56,315 nucleotides of DNA from Streptantibioticus rubrisoli (GTDB lineage Bacteria; Actinomycetota; Actinomycetes; Streptomycetales; Streptomycetaceae), in assembly GCF_024436055.1 (NCBI RefSeq), contig NZ_JANFNH010000049.1, positions 1 through 56,315 of the forward strand, written 5' to 3'. The translations under genes and the position numbers were made by a program. The notes below the pieces were generated by a model, which worked only from the letters and a program-made list of their open reading frames with translations, searched no databases and was not told the DNA's origin. Each line of letters begins with the position of its first letter. Position 1 is the stretch's first letter. This document shows, piece after piece, positions 1 through 7,532 of this stretch.

Positions 1-127
1 GACCGCGGCCCCCGCGAGCAGTGGCCGACGTGGCAGATCACCGTGCGCGGCAAGGACGGCCAGGTTCGCGAGCACTGCACCGGCTGGGACCCACGCAAGG
101 ACCGCATCGTCGACCAGGCCCCCGCCG
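1..127. repeat. 127-bp terminal direct repeat, left copy
   Basis: Bases 1-127 are identical to bases 56189-56315. An exact repeat of 127 bases at both ends is the usual signature of a circular contig from a k=127 assembly graph. It implies a circle of 56,188 bp and that this copy is an assembly overlap rather than a biological repeat. The gene that crosses the join stays in frame, which supports this. Confidence 0.95.
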
Positions 128-582
128 ACGTGACGATCGTGTCCGTCGGCCGCCTGCACGACGACGGCGAGGGCGAGTACGCCGACGTCCTGCAGCGCGC
201 CACCATCGCGCTCGACCTGCGCCACCACTTCCGCGACCCGCACGTCCGCGCCGACCTGCGCCAGCTCACCGCCCACGACCGGGTCGTGCGCGATACCGTC
301 ATGGACACCCCGGGCGTCCGCCAGGTCCTCGCCGCGACCGCGCTGCAGGTCCAGGGCTACCTCGCCGGGCCCACGGCCGCGCCGCTCACCGTGGTCACCC
401 AGTGCGCCGGCGGGCGCCACCGAGCCGCGGCAACGGCTATGGCCCTGTGCGCCGTCCTCACCGGGGACGTCGAGCAGGCCGCCACGTACGGGCTGGCCGA
501 CGCTGCCAAGGAGTTCACCGACCGGCGCCTGAGCGTCGACCTGGTCCACCGCGACCTCGACAAGGACGTCGTCGACCGCTGA
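1..582 (+). CDS. Zinc-ribbon / RapZ C-terminal-like protein, 3' part (gene crosses the circle join)
   Basis: This is the downstream part of a 303-codon gene that starts with GTG at 55859; position 1 is the first base of codon 111 and the stop TGA is at 580-582. The part seen here contains CAGGRHRAAA at whole-protein residues 245-254, close to the CxGGxHRS signature of the RapZ C-terminal domain, and LRHHFRDPHV at 183-192, which resembles the preceding conserved segment of that family. RapZ itself is an RNase adaptor, but only the C-terminal domain is matched and there is no N-terminal ATPase, so RNA or nucleotide binding is an inference. A strong hairpin terminator follows at 603-639, so this gene ends the transcription unit that begins with the helix-turn-helix gene at 55059. 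Confidence 0.8.
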   Translation, partial: DRGPREQWPTWQITVRGKDGQVREHCTGWDPRKDRIVDQAPADVTIVSVGRLHDDGEGEYADVLQRATIALDLRHHFRDPHVRADLRQLTAHDRVVRDTVMDTPGVRQVLAATALQVQGYLAGPTAAPLTVVTQCAGGRHRAAATAMALCAVLTGDVEQAATYGLADAAKEFTDRRLSVDLVHRDLDKDVVDR

Positions 583-602
583 CCGTCCGGCAGCACCACA
601 AC

Positions 603-639
603 GGGCGCCCGCAGCCATTCGAGCTGGCTGCGGGCGCCC
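603..639 (+). terminator. Hairpin terminator with 14-bp stem
   Basis: Perfect 14-bp arms (603-616 and 626-639) flank the 9-base loop attcgagct and are followed by TTTCG. It lies 20 bases after the stop codon of the RapZ-C-like gene. The same loop with its GCC/GGC flanks recurs in the hairpin at 15316-15344. Confidence 0.85.
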
Positions 640-705
640 TTTCGACTGTACCGGCCCCGATCCGTACGGCGGGTGGGGTGCCGCACGGTCAGAATCGCGA
701 GGACA

Positions 706-1059
706 TCAGCCCAGCACCCGCCAGGGCTCCCGGCCGTCCTTGTCGGGACCGGCCTGTGCCCACATCTCACGGTTGAACTGCTCGTACGCCGCCTGCAGGT
801 ATTCGGGCGACAGGTGGGAGCCATTGGCCAGGGTCTCGAAGGTCTCCCCTTCGGCGAGCGCCTTTTCGACTGCTTCGTGCAAGCTGATCTGAGTCCGGCG
901 GCTGGCTTCGGCCAGGTCGGCGACGAGGTCCGCCCAGCGGCCCTCGCGCAGGCTCTTCGCAGCGTTGTCGGCTATCAGGTCAGCGGCCATGGCCAGACCC
1001 GCATCCATCGTCTGCAGGTCCTCGGACAGTTCCTTGGTCTTCTTGCCGGGAATCCTCAT
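706..1059 (-). CDS. Hypothetical 117-aa helical protein
   Basis: The frame begins with ATG (residues MRIPGKKTKELS) and has a weak AGAGGG about 15 bases upstream; an extension to a farther upstream start exists but would put the RBS-like sequence inside the gene. The protein is mostly alpha-helical by composition, with Lys-rich N-terminus, an acidic/alanine-rich middle and a tryptophan-containing tail (EPWRVLG). No known domain was recognised. It converges on the terminator at 603-639. It may be a small DNA-binding or antitoxin-like protein, but nothing in the sequence proves this. Confidence 0.6.
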   Translation of the reverse strand: MRIPGKKTKELSEDLQTMDAGLAMAADLIADNAAKSLREGRWADLVADLAEASRRTQISLHEAVEKALAEGETFETLANGSHLSPEYLQAAYEQFNREMWAQAGPDKDGREPWRVLG

Positions 1060-1222
1060 GGCGGCACAGTAGAACCCTCTGGCCCTCGCCCGCCGGGGGT
1101 CCGCCAGCACTGTCATGCGGACACTGGCCCGGGGCAGGGCGAAGTCCGCGCGCGAGCGGCAGCAGCTGGTGGCGAGGCCGAGCGGCTGCGCTGACCAGGA
1201 CGGAGGCAGGCGGCGCGGTCTG

Positions 1223-1345
1223 TCAGGCGGACTGAGTCTCCGGGGCGAATCGCTTCTGCCAGGCCCCGCACTTCTTGCAGGCGCCCCAGCGGTCCTTCTC
1301 CTCGATGCGGGCGCCGCAGTTCGGGCACGCGTCCTTCACCGGCAT
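1223..1345 (-). CDS. 40-aa zinc-ribbon protein
   Basis: A short gene with a good ribosome binding site (GGAGGG, 7 bases before the ATG). The protein contains CPNCG near residues 7-11 and CKKCG near 25-29, a classic two-knuckle zinc ribbon, and little else. Proteins of this size usually act as accessory nucleic-acid or protein-binding modules. It is transcribed away from the antitoxin gene at 1481, and the 135-base gap between the two holds the divergent promoters. Function unknown. Confidence 0.65.
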   Translation of the reverse strand: MPVKDACPNCGARIEEKDRWGACKKCGAWQKRFAPETQSA

Positions 1346-1480
1346 CGTCGGCCCTCCCGTCCTCGTACGGCCGATGGCAGCAGGCTCCCAGCCCGTGGAC
1401 TCGATCTCAAGCGTCCGCCGGACAGGCGGGCGCCCGTGCTCCCCGCGCATCCGGCAGACTTGTCAACTAAGCTTCAAGTC

Positions 1481-1951
1481 ATGAGCGTGTTGGAGACGAA
1501 CCTGTCGGAGCTGCTGAACAAGCCCAAGGCGACGCTGGCCGCGCTGCGCGGCAGTCGGCGGATACTGCTGCGGCGACGGGACGACGAGGACCTGGTGCTG
1601 ACCACGGCCGCCCGCGCCGAGCAGGACCAGGAGGTCATGGGCGCGACCAGCCGCCTGTTCGTGGAGATGATGCGCACCCCCCAGGGCCGCACCCTGGTGC
1701 TGGACGTGCTGCCCGCGACCTTCCCGTGGGTGCGCTACCTGCCCGCCCACGACGTGCGGGAATTCTCCGTGGAACTGGTCGACGCACTGAGCGCCGCCGT
1801 CGAGATGGACAACACCGCCGCCGTCGCCCAGCTGATCACCGAGTGGCGGCACACCGCCGAGGTCCACGCCGACCCCGAGCTGTACGCCGCGCTGACCACC
1901 GACTCCGGCGAGGACTTCGGCCCCGTGCCCGAGCCGGGAACCGCCGCGTGA
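1481..1951 (+). CDS. Probable type II antitoxin (Phd/prevent-host-death-like N-terminus)
   Basis: The 156-aa product starts MSVLETNLSELLNKP and continues with a basic strand-like LRGSRRILLRRR segment near residues 22-33 and a DLVLTTAARAEQ segment, the order of elements expected for a Phd/YefM-type DNA-binding N-terminus. The C-terminal two thirds is a helical, acidic domain that could bind a toxin. The gene probably makes a leaderless mRNA: a TAAGCT box lies at 1468-1473, 7 bases before the ATG, and no Shine-Dalgarno is seen. Its stop codon overlaps the GTG of the next, toxin-like gene, which is typical of antitoxin-toxin pairs. Longer upstream starts were rejected because they run through the opposite-strand zinc-ribbon gene. 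Confidence 0.6.
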   Translation: MSVLETNLSELLNKPKATLAALRGSRRILLRRRDDEDLVLTTAARAEQDQEVMGATSRLFVEMMRTPQGRTLVLDVLPATFPWVRYLPAHDVREFSVELVDALSAAVEMDNTAAVAQLITEWRHTAEVHADPELYAALTTDSGEDFGPVPEPGTAA

Positions 1952-2304
1952 GCCCCAAGCGCGGAGACCGCGCGGCCCCGCCGCCGGGCTCCGGCGAGTG
2001 GGACGTCCGCTTCGCCAACGGCGACGCCGCCAAGGGCTGGGACGAGCTGTGCGCCCAGGCACCGACGAACACCCGCTCAGCCTGGCAGCTGATGCGCACC
2101 GACCCGGCCCCCGCCACCCGGACCGAACGCCACCACCGCCTCAAGGGCGAACTCGCCCACGGCACCCACCGCGGCCAGACCCTCGACCGCTGGCAGATCG
2201 AGGTCACCGCTGGCGGACGCATCTGGTACCTGGTCGACCCCGACCGCCGCACCATCTGGATCGACCGGGCATCCACCCGCCACCCCAGGCAGACCGACCG
2301 CTAG
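1948..2304 (+). CDS. Probable RelE/ParE-superfamily toxin
   Basis: The 118-aa protein begins at a GTG that overlaps the antitoxin stop by 4 bases. Its arrangement fits the RelE/ParE fold: an N-terminal strand (WDVRFANG), a helix with AAKGWDELCAQ, an RLKGELAHG turn in the middle, then strands WQIEVTAGGRIWYLV and TIWIDRA and a C-terminal HPRQTD tail. RelE toxins cleave mRNA on the ribosome and ParE toxins poison gyrase; the subtype cannot be told here. With the preceding gene it would form a plasmid-stabilising module. The assignment is by motif order, not by a database match. Confidence 0.6.
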   Translation: MSPKRGDRAAPPPGSGEWDVRFANGDAAKGWDELCAQAPTNTRSAWQLMRTDPAPATRTERHHRLKGELAHGTHRGQTLDRWQIEVTAGGRIWYLVDPDRRTIWIDRASTRHPRQTDR

Positions 2305-2391
2305 CGAGGACGCTCGCAGCAGGAAGCCTCCGGCTTCCCCTTCGAGATCGACCCCGCCGGGCTCGTCCGCCAGTAAACGCACCGAGCAGCA

Positions 2392-2430
2392 CACGGCGCC
2401 CCCGACAAGGCAGATGTCGGGGGCGCCGTG
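2392..2430. terminator. Bidirectional hairpin terminator, 16-bp stem
   Basis: Arms 2392-2407 and 2415-2430 are perfectly complementary around a 7-base loop. It sits between the end of the toxin-like gene (2304, plus strand) and the end of the VOC gene (2482, minus strand), so it can stop both convergent transcripts. Confidence 0.8.
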
Positions 2431-2481
2431 CTGTCCGCACCTACGCCCCGGGCCGGGGCCGACCCGGGCGCCCCGCACGCC

Positions 2482-2856
2482 TTACGCGGGTGTTGATCCG
2501 GGTCCGTCGATGCCGATGATGGTTCCGAAGGGGTCCGTCAACTGGCAGATTTTTCGGCCCGGTTCGGCTTCGATGGGGCCGCGGTGGTGGGTGCACCCGG
2601 CGTCCAACAGACGTTGGCGGACCGCGTCGACGTCGTCAACGGCCCAGTACACGACGGGGCTACCCCCGCGAGGGTTGCGTGCGTCGTCGGCCGGGTGGAA
2701 GCCGAGTTCGACCCCGTCGACGTCCAGCCAGGCGTACACCCGGCCGTTCTCCACTTCCAGGTGGATCTCTTCCGCCTCCAAGACATCCGCCCACCAGCGA
2801 GCGGACTTCTCGGGATCGTCGGCGAAGACCATGACGGTGCGGATGCCCTGGAACAC
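2482..2856 (-). CDS. VOC-family (glyoxalase/bleomycin-resistance fold) protein
   Basis: The 124-aa protein has the paired beta-alpha-beta-beta-beta layout of VOC proteins: an N-terminal TVMVFADDPEKSARWWADVL half with EVENGRVYAWLDVDGVELGFHP, and a second half with PVVYWAVDDVDAVRQRLLDAG and ending DPFGTIIGI. Such proteins are metal-dependent lyases, isomerases or small-molecule binding (resistance) proteins. It starts with GTG behind GGAG and lies only 15 bases after the kinase gene stop, so it is probably the last gene of the peptide-MBL-kinase operon. It could modify, bind or protect against the cassette's product; this is an inference from position. Confidence 0.85.
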   Translation of the reverse strand: MFQGIRTVMVFADDPEKSARWWADVLEAEEIHLEVENGRVYAWLDVDGVELGFHPADDARNPRGGSPVVYWAVDDVDAVRQRLLDAGCTHHRGPIEAEPGRKICQLTDPFGTIIGIDGPGSTPA

Positions 2857-2871
2857 GTACGTACTTCTCCT

Positions 2872-3744
2872 TCATGTGGTGGCGCCGTGAAGGGAGTGCA
2901 GGCCGGTGGCCTGTGCGAACGCTTCCAGCGCGCGCACGAGGCTTGCGTCGGTCCACGTGGCGCCGAGCTGGTTGCAGTGCTGACGATAGACCTGGCGGAT
3001 CCAGCCCGGGGGCATGTCCGGGTGATCCCTCGCCAGGTAGGCGAGGGTGATCAAGTCGGGTAGCCCGGTGAGGTCGGGCCGTAGTGTCTCGGCGTCGATG
3101 AGGACCAGGTGTCCGTTGTCCCTGCGGCAGTGATCGGGTTTCAGGTCGAGGTGGCCCAGCGGGACGTGCCCGGTGCCGTGCGCGTCGGCGGTCAGCTGGA
3201 GCAGCAGCCGCCAGGCCGGCGGGTCGCGGATCCACGCTGGTGTGGAGGCTTCAAGGAGTTGGTCGAGTCGCCATTGGCTCATGGCGTCGGCGGTGTGGGC
3301 TGGCCAGCGGGTGGGGGCGGTGTGGACGGCCGCCACTGTGGCGACCAGGTCCTCCCACGCTTTCGGCCCGTCCAGTGGGGCGGGCTGGTCGAGGTAGTCG
3401 ACAACCAGCGTGAGCGCGGTGTCGCTGCAACCGTGTAGGGCTGGCAGCGCTGCTTCGTGCTGCAGCAGCTGGTAGGCGAGGACCTCACCGAGGTACGCGG
3501 CTTCGGCCGCGTGCCGCTTGAGCAGTTGCTGGGGCGGGTCGCCGAGGGTGAACGTCGCGGTGCGGTAGCGGGCGGTCAGGCAGCGGACCGGGCCGGGAGC
3601 GGCCGGGTGGTGGCGGGGCAGCAGGGCGCGGGCCTGGGCCTCGGCGTGGGCGATGCTGGTGGTCAGCGGAGTGTCCAGCCAGCCGTCAGGCCGCAGACGG
3701 GCAGCGCCGTCCAACGGCCCGACGGGAGCGGTGCGGTGGCTCAC
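2872..3744 (-). CDS. Aminoglycoside-phosphotransferase-like kinase
   Basis: The 290-aa protein carries HLDLKPDH (residues 198-205), the catalytic-loop motif of the APH/choline-kinase family, and LIDAE (215-219), the metal-binding DFG-like motif. LLKRH around residue 76 may provide the ATP-binding lysine. The usual Asn of the catalytic loop is His205 here, which is unusual. The GTG start at 3744 overlaps the stop of the MBL-fold gene (GTGA), implying translational coupling; a longer frame upstream would lie wholly inside that gene. APH-like kinases modify small molecules, and in class V lanthipeptide clusters an APH-like protein acts on a precursor peptide. The nearby 46-aa peptide gene makes a peptide substrate possible. 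It could also be a plain resistance or sugar/choline kinase. Confidence 0.8.
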   Translation of the reverse strand: MSHRTAPVGPLDGAARLRPDGWLDTPLTTSIAHAEAQARALLPRHHPAAPGPVRCLTARYRTATFTLGDPPQQLLKRHAAEAAYLGEVLAYQLLQHEAALPALHGCSDTALTLVVDYLDQPAPLDGPKAWEDLVATVAAVHTAPTRWPAHTADAMSQWRLDQLLEASTPAWIRDPPAWRLLLQLTADAHGTGHVPLGHLDLKPDHCRRDNGHLVLIDAETLRPDLTGLPDLITLAYLARDHPDMPPGWIRQVYRQHCNQLGATWTDASLVRALEAFAQATGLHSLHGATT

Positions 3745-5228
3745 GATGCTGCCGGGGTGATGCCGAGGCGGGCCAGGCTGTAGGCGTAGCAGCGGGCCGC
3801 CAGGTCCGGCCGCTGGTGCTCGCCGTAGACCGCGAACAGCGCGAAGACCGGTGAATCCAGCGGTTCGCCGATGTGCCATCCCTGGTAGGAGCCGCCGATC
3901 ACGTCCCAGATCTGGGCGCGGCCGTCGAACAGGGCCACGAAGTCCTGGAAGTAGACCTCGATCCCGAACGGGTAGACGGCCATGGTCTCTTCACGGCTGA
4001 CGGTCGGTACCGGCTCCCAGCGCGGTCCGGTGATGTCCCACGCGTAGCTGTCGACGCCGCCGGGCTGGCCGGGCGGATCGAGCAGCCGGAGCACCAGGCG
4101 GTGAGCGCCGAGCGGACCAGCTAGGTAGTCGTGGATGCTCCCGGCCAGCGTGCCGGTGCGGGTGGCGATCAACTCACGGGCCAGGCGCGGCAGTTCCCGG
4201 GCCACGGTCTCGCGGGCGGTGTCCCACTCGTCTTCCGGCAACGGTGAGGTGATCGGCGTCGGGGTGACCTGGCGCGGCTGGTCGAGGAAGGCCGCCAGCG
4301 CGGCGCAAGCGCGCTTTTCTTCAGCGGTGTCGATGGTCACCCACGGGGCCCGGCTGGAGGTGATCGCCGTCCGGTCGCCGGGCAGGGTGAGCTGGTCGCC
4401 GGGGCGTGGGCCGTGGACGCGGAACAGGTGCTGGAGCGTGTTGGCGGCCTGGGCGAGCGCGGCATGGTCGGCGTAGAGGAACGGGCCGTGTGGGCTGCGC
4501 GGCGCGGTGAACCCGTTGCCGCACAGCGCCACGTCGGCAACACCGTCCAACGGGCGTAGGTAGTCGATCAGTAGACCGTTCAGCACTTGGACGCCGGTCT
4601 TGCGATGGCGCGGGCCGTCCAGGCCCGGCAGCAGGTTGGTGTCCGCGCCGAGCGCACCGTAGGGGACGCTTTGGCTGTTGTTGGACACCACCGCGAGCCG
4701 CGGCGGTACTACGGCTCCGTCCGTCAGCTGCTCGACGTACAGGTCGGAGACGTCGGCGTCCACGCCGACGAACACGTCTGCGTCGCTGGTGCCCGCCAGC
4801 CGTACCAGCGGCTGTACGACCCGTTTCTCCCAGAACAGAGTGCGGGCGCCGGCCGGGTAGAGGGTGATCTCGATGTCGCCAACCCGGATCGGCTGGGTGT
4901 GGTCGACACGGTGCACGCCGAAGCCCAGTAAGGCGATGGCGTCGGTCACGGCGGCTGGAGTGGTCATCCCCGTGTAGACGGGCGTCGAGCGGTCGAGCAG
5001 GTGCAGTGAGGGCAGGTGGAAGTGGTCAAGGTGTTCATGGGTGAGCACGATGGCGTCCGGCGCGGGCATTGCCGCTACGTCCACCTGGCGGGGCGGCCAG
5101 ATCTCGAATCGCAGATCTCCCGCGCCGAAGGCGGTGTCGAGGATGGGATCCAGCAGCACGACGGTGTGCCCATCGCTGATGTGCCACGTTTGGTGTCCCA
5201 GGAACGTCAGGTGCAGGTCAGCGGACAT
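3741..5228 (-). CDS. Metallo-beta-lactamase-fold hydrolase with a long C-terminal extension
   Basis: The 495-aa protein has the metal-binding HEHLDH motif at residues 64-69 (HxHxDH), preceded by an N-terminal GHQTWHISDG segment and followed by the core of an MBL fold up to about residue 270. The last 200 or so residues form an extra domain rich in Arg, Trp and aromatic residues (for example AYPFG-like and GGSYQGWHIGEP segments) that I do not recognise. The start at 5228 has GGAGAGG directly before the ATG. It is the second gene of a minus-strand operon, after the 46-aa peptide gene and an intervening hairpin, and its stop overlaps the kinase start. MBL enzymes use one or two metal ions for hydrolysis or redox chemistry; the substrate here is unknown. 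Confidence 0.85.
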   Translation of the reverse strand: MSADLHLTFLGHQTWHISDGHTVVLLDPILDTAFGAGDLRFEIWPPRQVDVAAMPAPDAIVLTHEHLDHFHLPSLHLLDRSTPVYTGMTTPAAVTDAIALLGFGVHRVDHTQPIRVGDIEITLYPAGARTLFWEKRVVQPLVRLAGTSDADVFVGVDADVSDLYVEQLTDGAVVPPRLAVVSNNSQSVPYGALGADTNLLPGLDGPRHRKTGVQVLNGLLIDYLRPLDGVADVALCGNGFTAPRSPHGPFLYADHAALAQAANTLQHLFRVHGPRPGDQLTLPGDRTAITSSRAPWVTIDTAEEKRACAALAAFLDQPRQVTPTPITSPLPEDEWDTARETVARELPRLARELIATRTGTLAGSIHDYLAGPLGAHRLVLRLLDPPGQPGGVDSYAWDITGPRWEPVPTVSREETMAVYPFGIEVYFQDFVALFDGRAQIWDVIGGSYQGWHIGEPLDSPVFALFAVYGEHQRPDLAARCYAYSLARLGITPAAS

Positions 5229-5263
5229 GGCCTCTCCGAATGGGGCGTGAGTGGATGTCAGGA

Positions 5264-5295
5264 GCGGGGAGGGGCTTGCGAGCGCCCCTCCCCGC
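5264..5295 (-). terminator. Intercistronic hairpin between peptide gene and MBL gene
   Basis: Arms 5264-5275 and 5284-5295 are perfect 12-bp complements around an 8-base loop. The hairpin lies 7 bases after the peptide stop codon and 36 bases before the MBL start. It would let most transcripts end after the peptide gene, or stabilise the peptide mRNA, giving more peptide than enzyme. It does not prevent read-through to the downstream genes. Confidence 0.75.
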
Positions 5296-5302
5296 GTTGC
5301 GC

Positions 5303-5443
5303 CTACCGGTGGTAGTACGTCGGCGCGTGGCTGGTCGCGCCGGTCGCCGCGAACGCGGCCACGCGACGTTGCAGCGTCCGGACAGCCGCCGCGGACACCA
5401 CCGCCTTCGTGGCCGTGATCTCCCGCTTACTGGACTTCGTCAT
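5303..5443 (-). CDS. 46-aa peptide, candidate RiPP precursor
   Basis: The gene has the strongest ribosome binding site of the region (GAGGAGGTGA, about 5 bases before ATG) and encodes 46 residues. Residues 1-33 are a Lys/Arg-rich, alanine-rich amphipathic helix (starts MTKSSKREITATKAVV, later RTLQRRVAAF), a reasonable leader; residues 34-46 are short and different in character, ending TSHAPTYYHR, with Thr, Ser, His and two Tyr. There is no Cys. It is followed by a hairpin, an MBL-fold enzyme and an APH-like kinase on the same strand. That order (short peptide, attenuator, modifying enzymes) is common in RiPP loci. It could instead be a small regulatory or membrane-active peptide. I do not recognise a known RiPP class. 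Confidence 0.65.
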   Translation of the reverse strand: MTKSSKREITATKAVVSAAAVRTLQRRVAAFAATGATSHAPTYYHR

Positions 5444-5563
5444 GCTGCTCACCTCCTCTCGGGGTTGGCTGGCAGGGGTGCGGCGCCACGCCTCGGGGGA
5501 TGGGCGAAGGGCGCCGCGGCCCGGCCGGTCCGTGCCCCTTGCTATGCGGACCGGCCGGGAGCT

Positions 5564-6013
5564 TCACGCACCGCCGACGACGGAGCGGATGACCGCGTGG
5601 AGCAGTACGGCGTGAGCCAGGCGCCCGTCAGGGTGGGGCGGGCTGAGCCAGTGCGGCCCCGGACCAGTGGTCCGTGCGGCGTGCACGACTGTGACCCACC
5701 CGCCAGTGCTGCGGCAGACCACGCCGGGGAAGTCCCAGTGGGTCGTGGCGCCGGGCCGCACCAACCAGTAGTGCCACCCGGCGTAGGGATCGAGGATCAC
5801 CGGCCCGGCCTCGCCATGCGTCGCATCGCGCATGCGTTCATAGACCGTGGGGCCGATCGTCGGGTCGAGCCGCACCGCGTCCCAATCCCGGCCCGCCCGC
5901 CGCAAGCTGGCCTTGCCCGGCAGAGCGCTCACCCAACCGCCGGACGGTACCGAGTGCAGCGGTGAGGCGGACTCCACAGCATCGCGGGACTGGCGCGGTA
6001 CGGACGCGGTCAT
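5564..6013 (-). CDS. Conserved 149-aa protein of unknown function
   Basis: Starts at ATG 6013 behind GGAG. The protein has a GRDWDAVRLDP segment near residue 41, a GPVILDPYAGWHYWLVRPGA segment near 70-89 and a tail with GPGPHWLSPP. I recall similar small proteins (bifunctional-primase/polymerase-N-like in weak annotation) beside XRE-type regulators in Streptomyces, but I cannot name a function. It is the first gene of the minus-strand group, 120 bases before the peptide gene, and is divergent from the regulator at 6258. The shared intergenic region carries the CCGGACTTT direct repeats described separately. Confidence 0.7.
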   Translation of the reverse strand: MTASVPRQSRDAVESASPLHSVPSGGWVSALPGKASLRRAGRDWDAVRLDPTIGPTVYERMRDATHGEAGPVILDPYAGWHYWLVRPGATTHWDFPGVVCRSTGGWVTVVHAARTTGPGPHWLSPPHPDGRLAHAVLLHAVIRSVVGGA

Positions 6014-6176
6014 TCGACGAACTCCGGGTGGTGAGGTACCGCCGGCTCACTCCGCGCCGACGGCCATGGGCGGGTAGCCCGACCCATTGGGGGCGCTCGC
6101 TCCTGGGCCGAGCTTCGTTGTGTCCAGACAACCGCCGCGCCCGCACCGCGCGGCGGACATGTCCCCGGACGTATCG

Positions 6177-6229
6177 CCGGACTTTTCCGCGTCCGACCGG
6201 ACTTTCGGAACACTGGGCACCGCTACCGT
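6177..6229 (+). promoter_or_regulatory. Direct repeat CCGGACTTT and -10 box before the regulator gene
   Basis: CCGGACTTT occurs at 6177-6185 and 6197-6205, exactly 20 bases (two helical turns) apart, on the same side of a TACCGT -10-like box at 6224-6229. This looks like an operator upstream of a promoter for the gene at 6258, in the divergent region shared with the gene at 6013. Confidence 0.5.
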
Positions 6230-6257
6230 CGGTTCAGCAGCTGCACCGGGGGTTCAG

Positions 6258-7532
6258 GTGACCGACGACGTGACACCGTTTCAACGGGCATGTGTCGCCC
6301 GCGGTTGGGACCAGCCCGCCGCATTCCTGCAGGCGTTCGATGCCACGGCCCGGCTGCTCGGCGAGCCGGTCACCGTCACCGAGCGCCAGCAACGGCGATG
6401 GAGACAGCCGGACCCGCCCCAGCCTCGGGCTCGTGCCTGGGCTGTGCTGCAGGCGATGTTCGGAACGGACCCCTCCGCCTTGGGGTTTCGACCCCGGACG
6501 ACCGGTGAGACGATCACGCCGACGCGGAAGGAGGCGCGGGTGGAACGGCGGGCATTTGTGGCCGACGCGGTGAGCTTGGCCGCTTGCGCGGCGCTCCCGC
6601 GAGGAGGCCATGAGGTCGGCTCCGCCCACGTCCTGGAGCTGCGCGAGGGACTGCGGTCTCTGTATGCCCTCGACGACGCGTACGGCGGTGCCGATGTCCT
6701 TTCGCTGGCCGTGCGCCATCTACACCGCGTCCGTCGGGTACTGAACACCGCGGCCGTGGCCGAGCCGATCGCCCGCCAGCTGCAGCTGCTCGTCGGCGAG
6801 ACCGCGGAACAAGTGGCGTGGCTCGCCTACGATGCCGACGACCAGGACGCCGCCCGCCGCTACTGGGGCGAGGCGCTGACCACCGCCACGGTGATGGGCG
6901 ACACCGGACTGGAGGTCCTGGTCCTGGCAGCGTTGAGCATGCAGGCCATCCACGAGGACCGCCCCCGCGACGGCTACGACCTCGCCCGCACCGCCCGCAG
7001 CAAGGCCGAAGGACTCGGCTCCCCCACCCTGCTCTCGCTCATCACCACACGGGAAGCACGTGCACTGGCCCGGATGCGCGACGCCACCGCAGCCAGCCGC
7101 CAACTCGCCACCGCCATGCGCATGCTGGAGCGCACCGACCGCGGCCGACCCGCACCACCGTGGGCCGCGTTCCACGGCCCGGCCGAACTCGACTTCGCCC
7201 AAGGGCTGCTGTACGCCGACACCGGCCGGCCCCGCGCCGCCGTCCCCTTCCTGCGCGCCGCCGTGACGCGGCAGGCCGCCGCATACGGCCGCAACCGCGC
7301 GCTGTACCGGCTCACCCTCGCTCGCGCCCTGGTGAACGCCGGAGAAGCCGACGAAGCCGCCGGCGAGGCGACCGCCGCGCTCGACGACCTCGCCGAGGTC
7401 GACTCCGGTCGCGTCATCCGCCGCCTCGCCCAGGTCCGCGGCCAGCTGCAGCGCACCGACGCCCGCAGCGCCCGCGAGGCGGTCGAGGCCATCACCCCGT
7501 ACCTGACCACGACATCCGGAGGCCACCGATGA
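6258..7532 (+). CDS. Transcription-regulator-like protein with helical (TPR-like) C-terminal region
   Basis: The chosen GTG at 6258 has GGGGG 5 bases upstream and lies 28 bases after a TACCGT box. Starts farther upstream (ATG 6159) would put the promoter inside the gene. The 424-aa protein begins VTPFQRACVARGWDQPAAF, the entry to a helix-turn-helix-type N-terminal domain found in many Streptomyces regulators, continues with a linker (RKEARVERRAFVADAV), and then has about 280 residues of Ala/Leu/Arg-rich helical hairpins with repeating ARxLARMRDA-like units, typical of TPR ligand or peptide sensing domains. It is likely the cassette-specific regulator of the divergent peptide operon. Its stop overlaps the GNAT start (ATGA), so the two are co-translated. 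Confidence 0.75.
   Translation: MTDDVTPFQRACVARGWDQPAAFLQAFDATARLLGEPVTVTERQQRRWRQPDPPQPRARAWAVLQAMFGTDPSALGFRPRTTGETITPTRKEARVERRAFVADAVSLAACAALPRGGHEVGSAHVLELREGLRSLYALDDAYGGADVLSLAVRHLHRVRRVLNTAAVAEPIARQLQLLVGETAEQVAWLAYDADDQDAARRYWGEALTTATVMGDTGLEVLVLAALSMQAIHEDRPRDGYDLARTARSKAEGLGSPTLLSLITTREARALARMRDATAASRQLATAMRMLERTDRGRPAPPWAAFHGPAELDFAQGLLYADTGRPRAAVPFLRAAVTRQAAAYGRNRALYRLTLARALVNAGEADEAAGEATAALDDLAEVDSGRVIRRLAQVRGQLQRTDARSAREAVEAITPYLTTTSGGHR

Noticed and set aside
5303-5443. Known lanthipeptide, lasso or thiopeptide precursor
   Set aside because: There is no Cys, and no LanM, LanKC, lasso cyclase or YcaO gene is nearby, so none of these classes fits.
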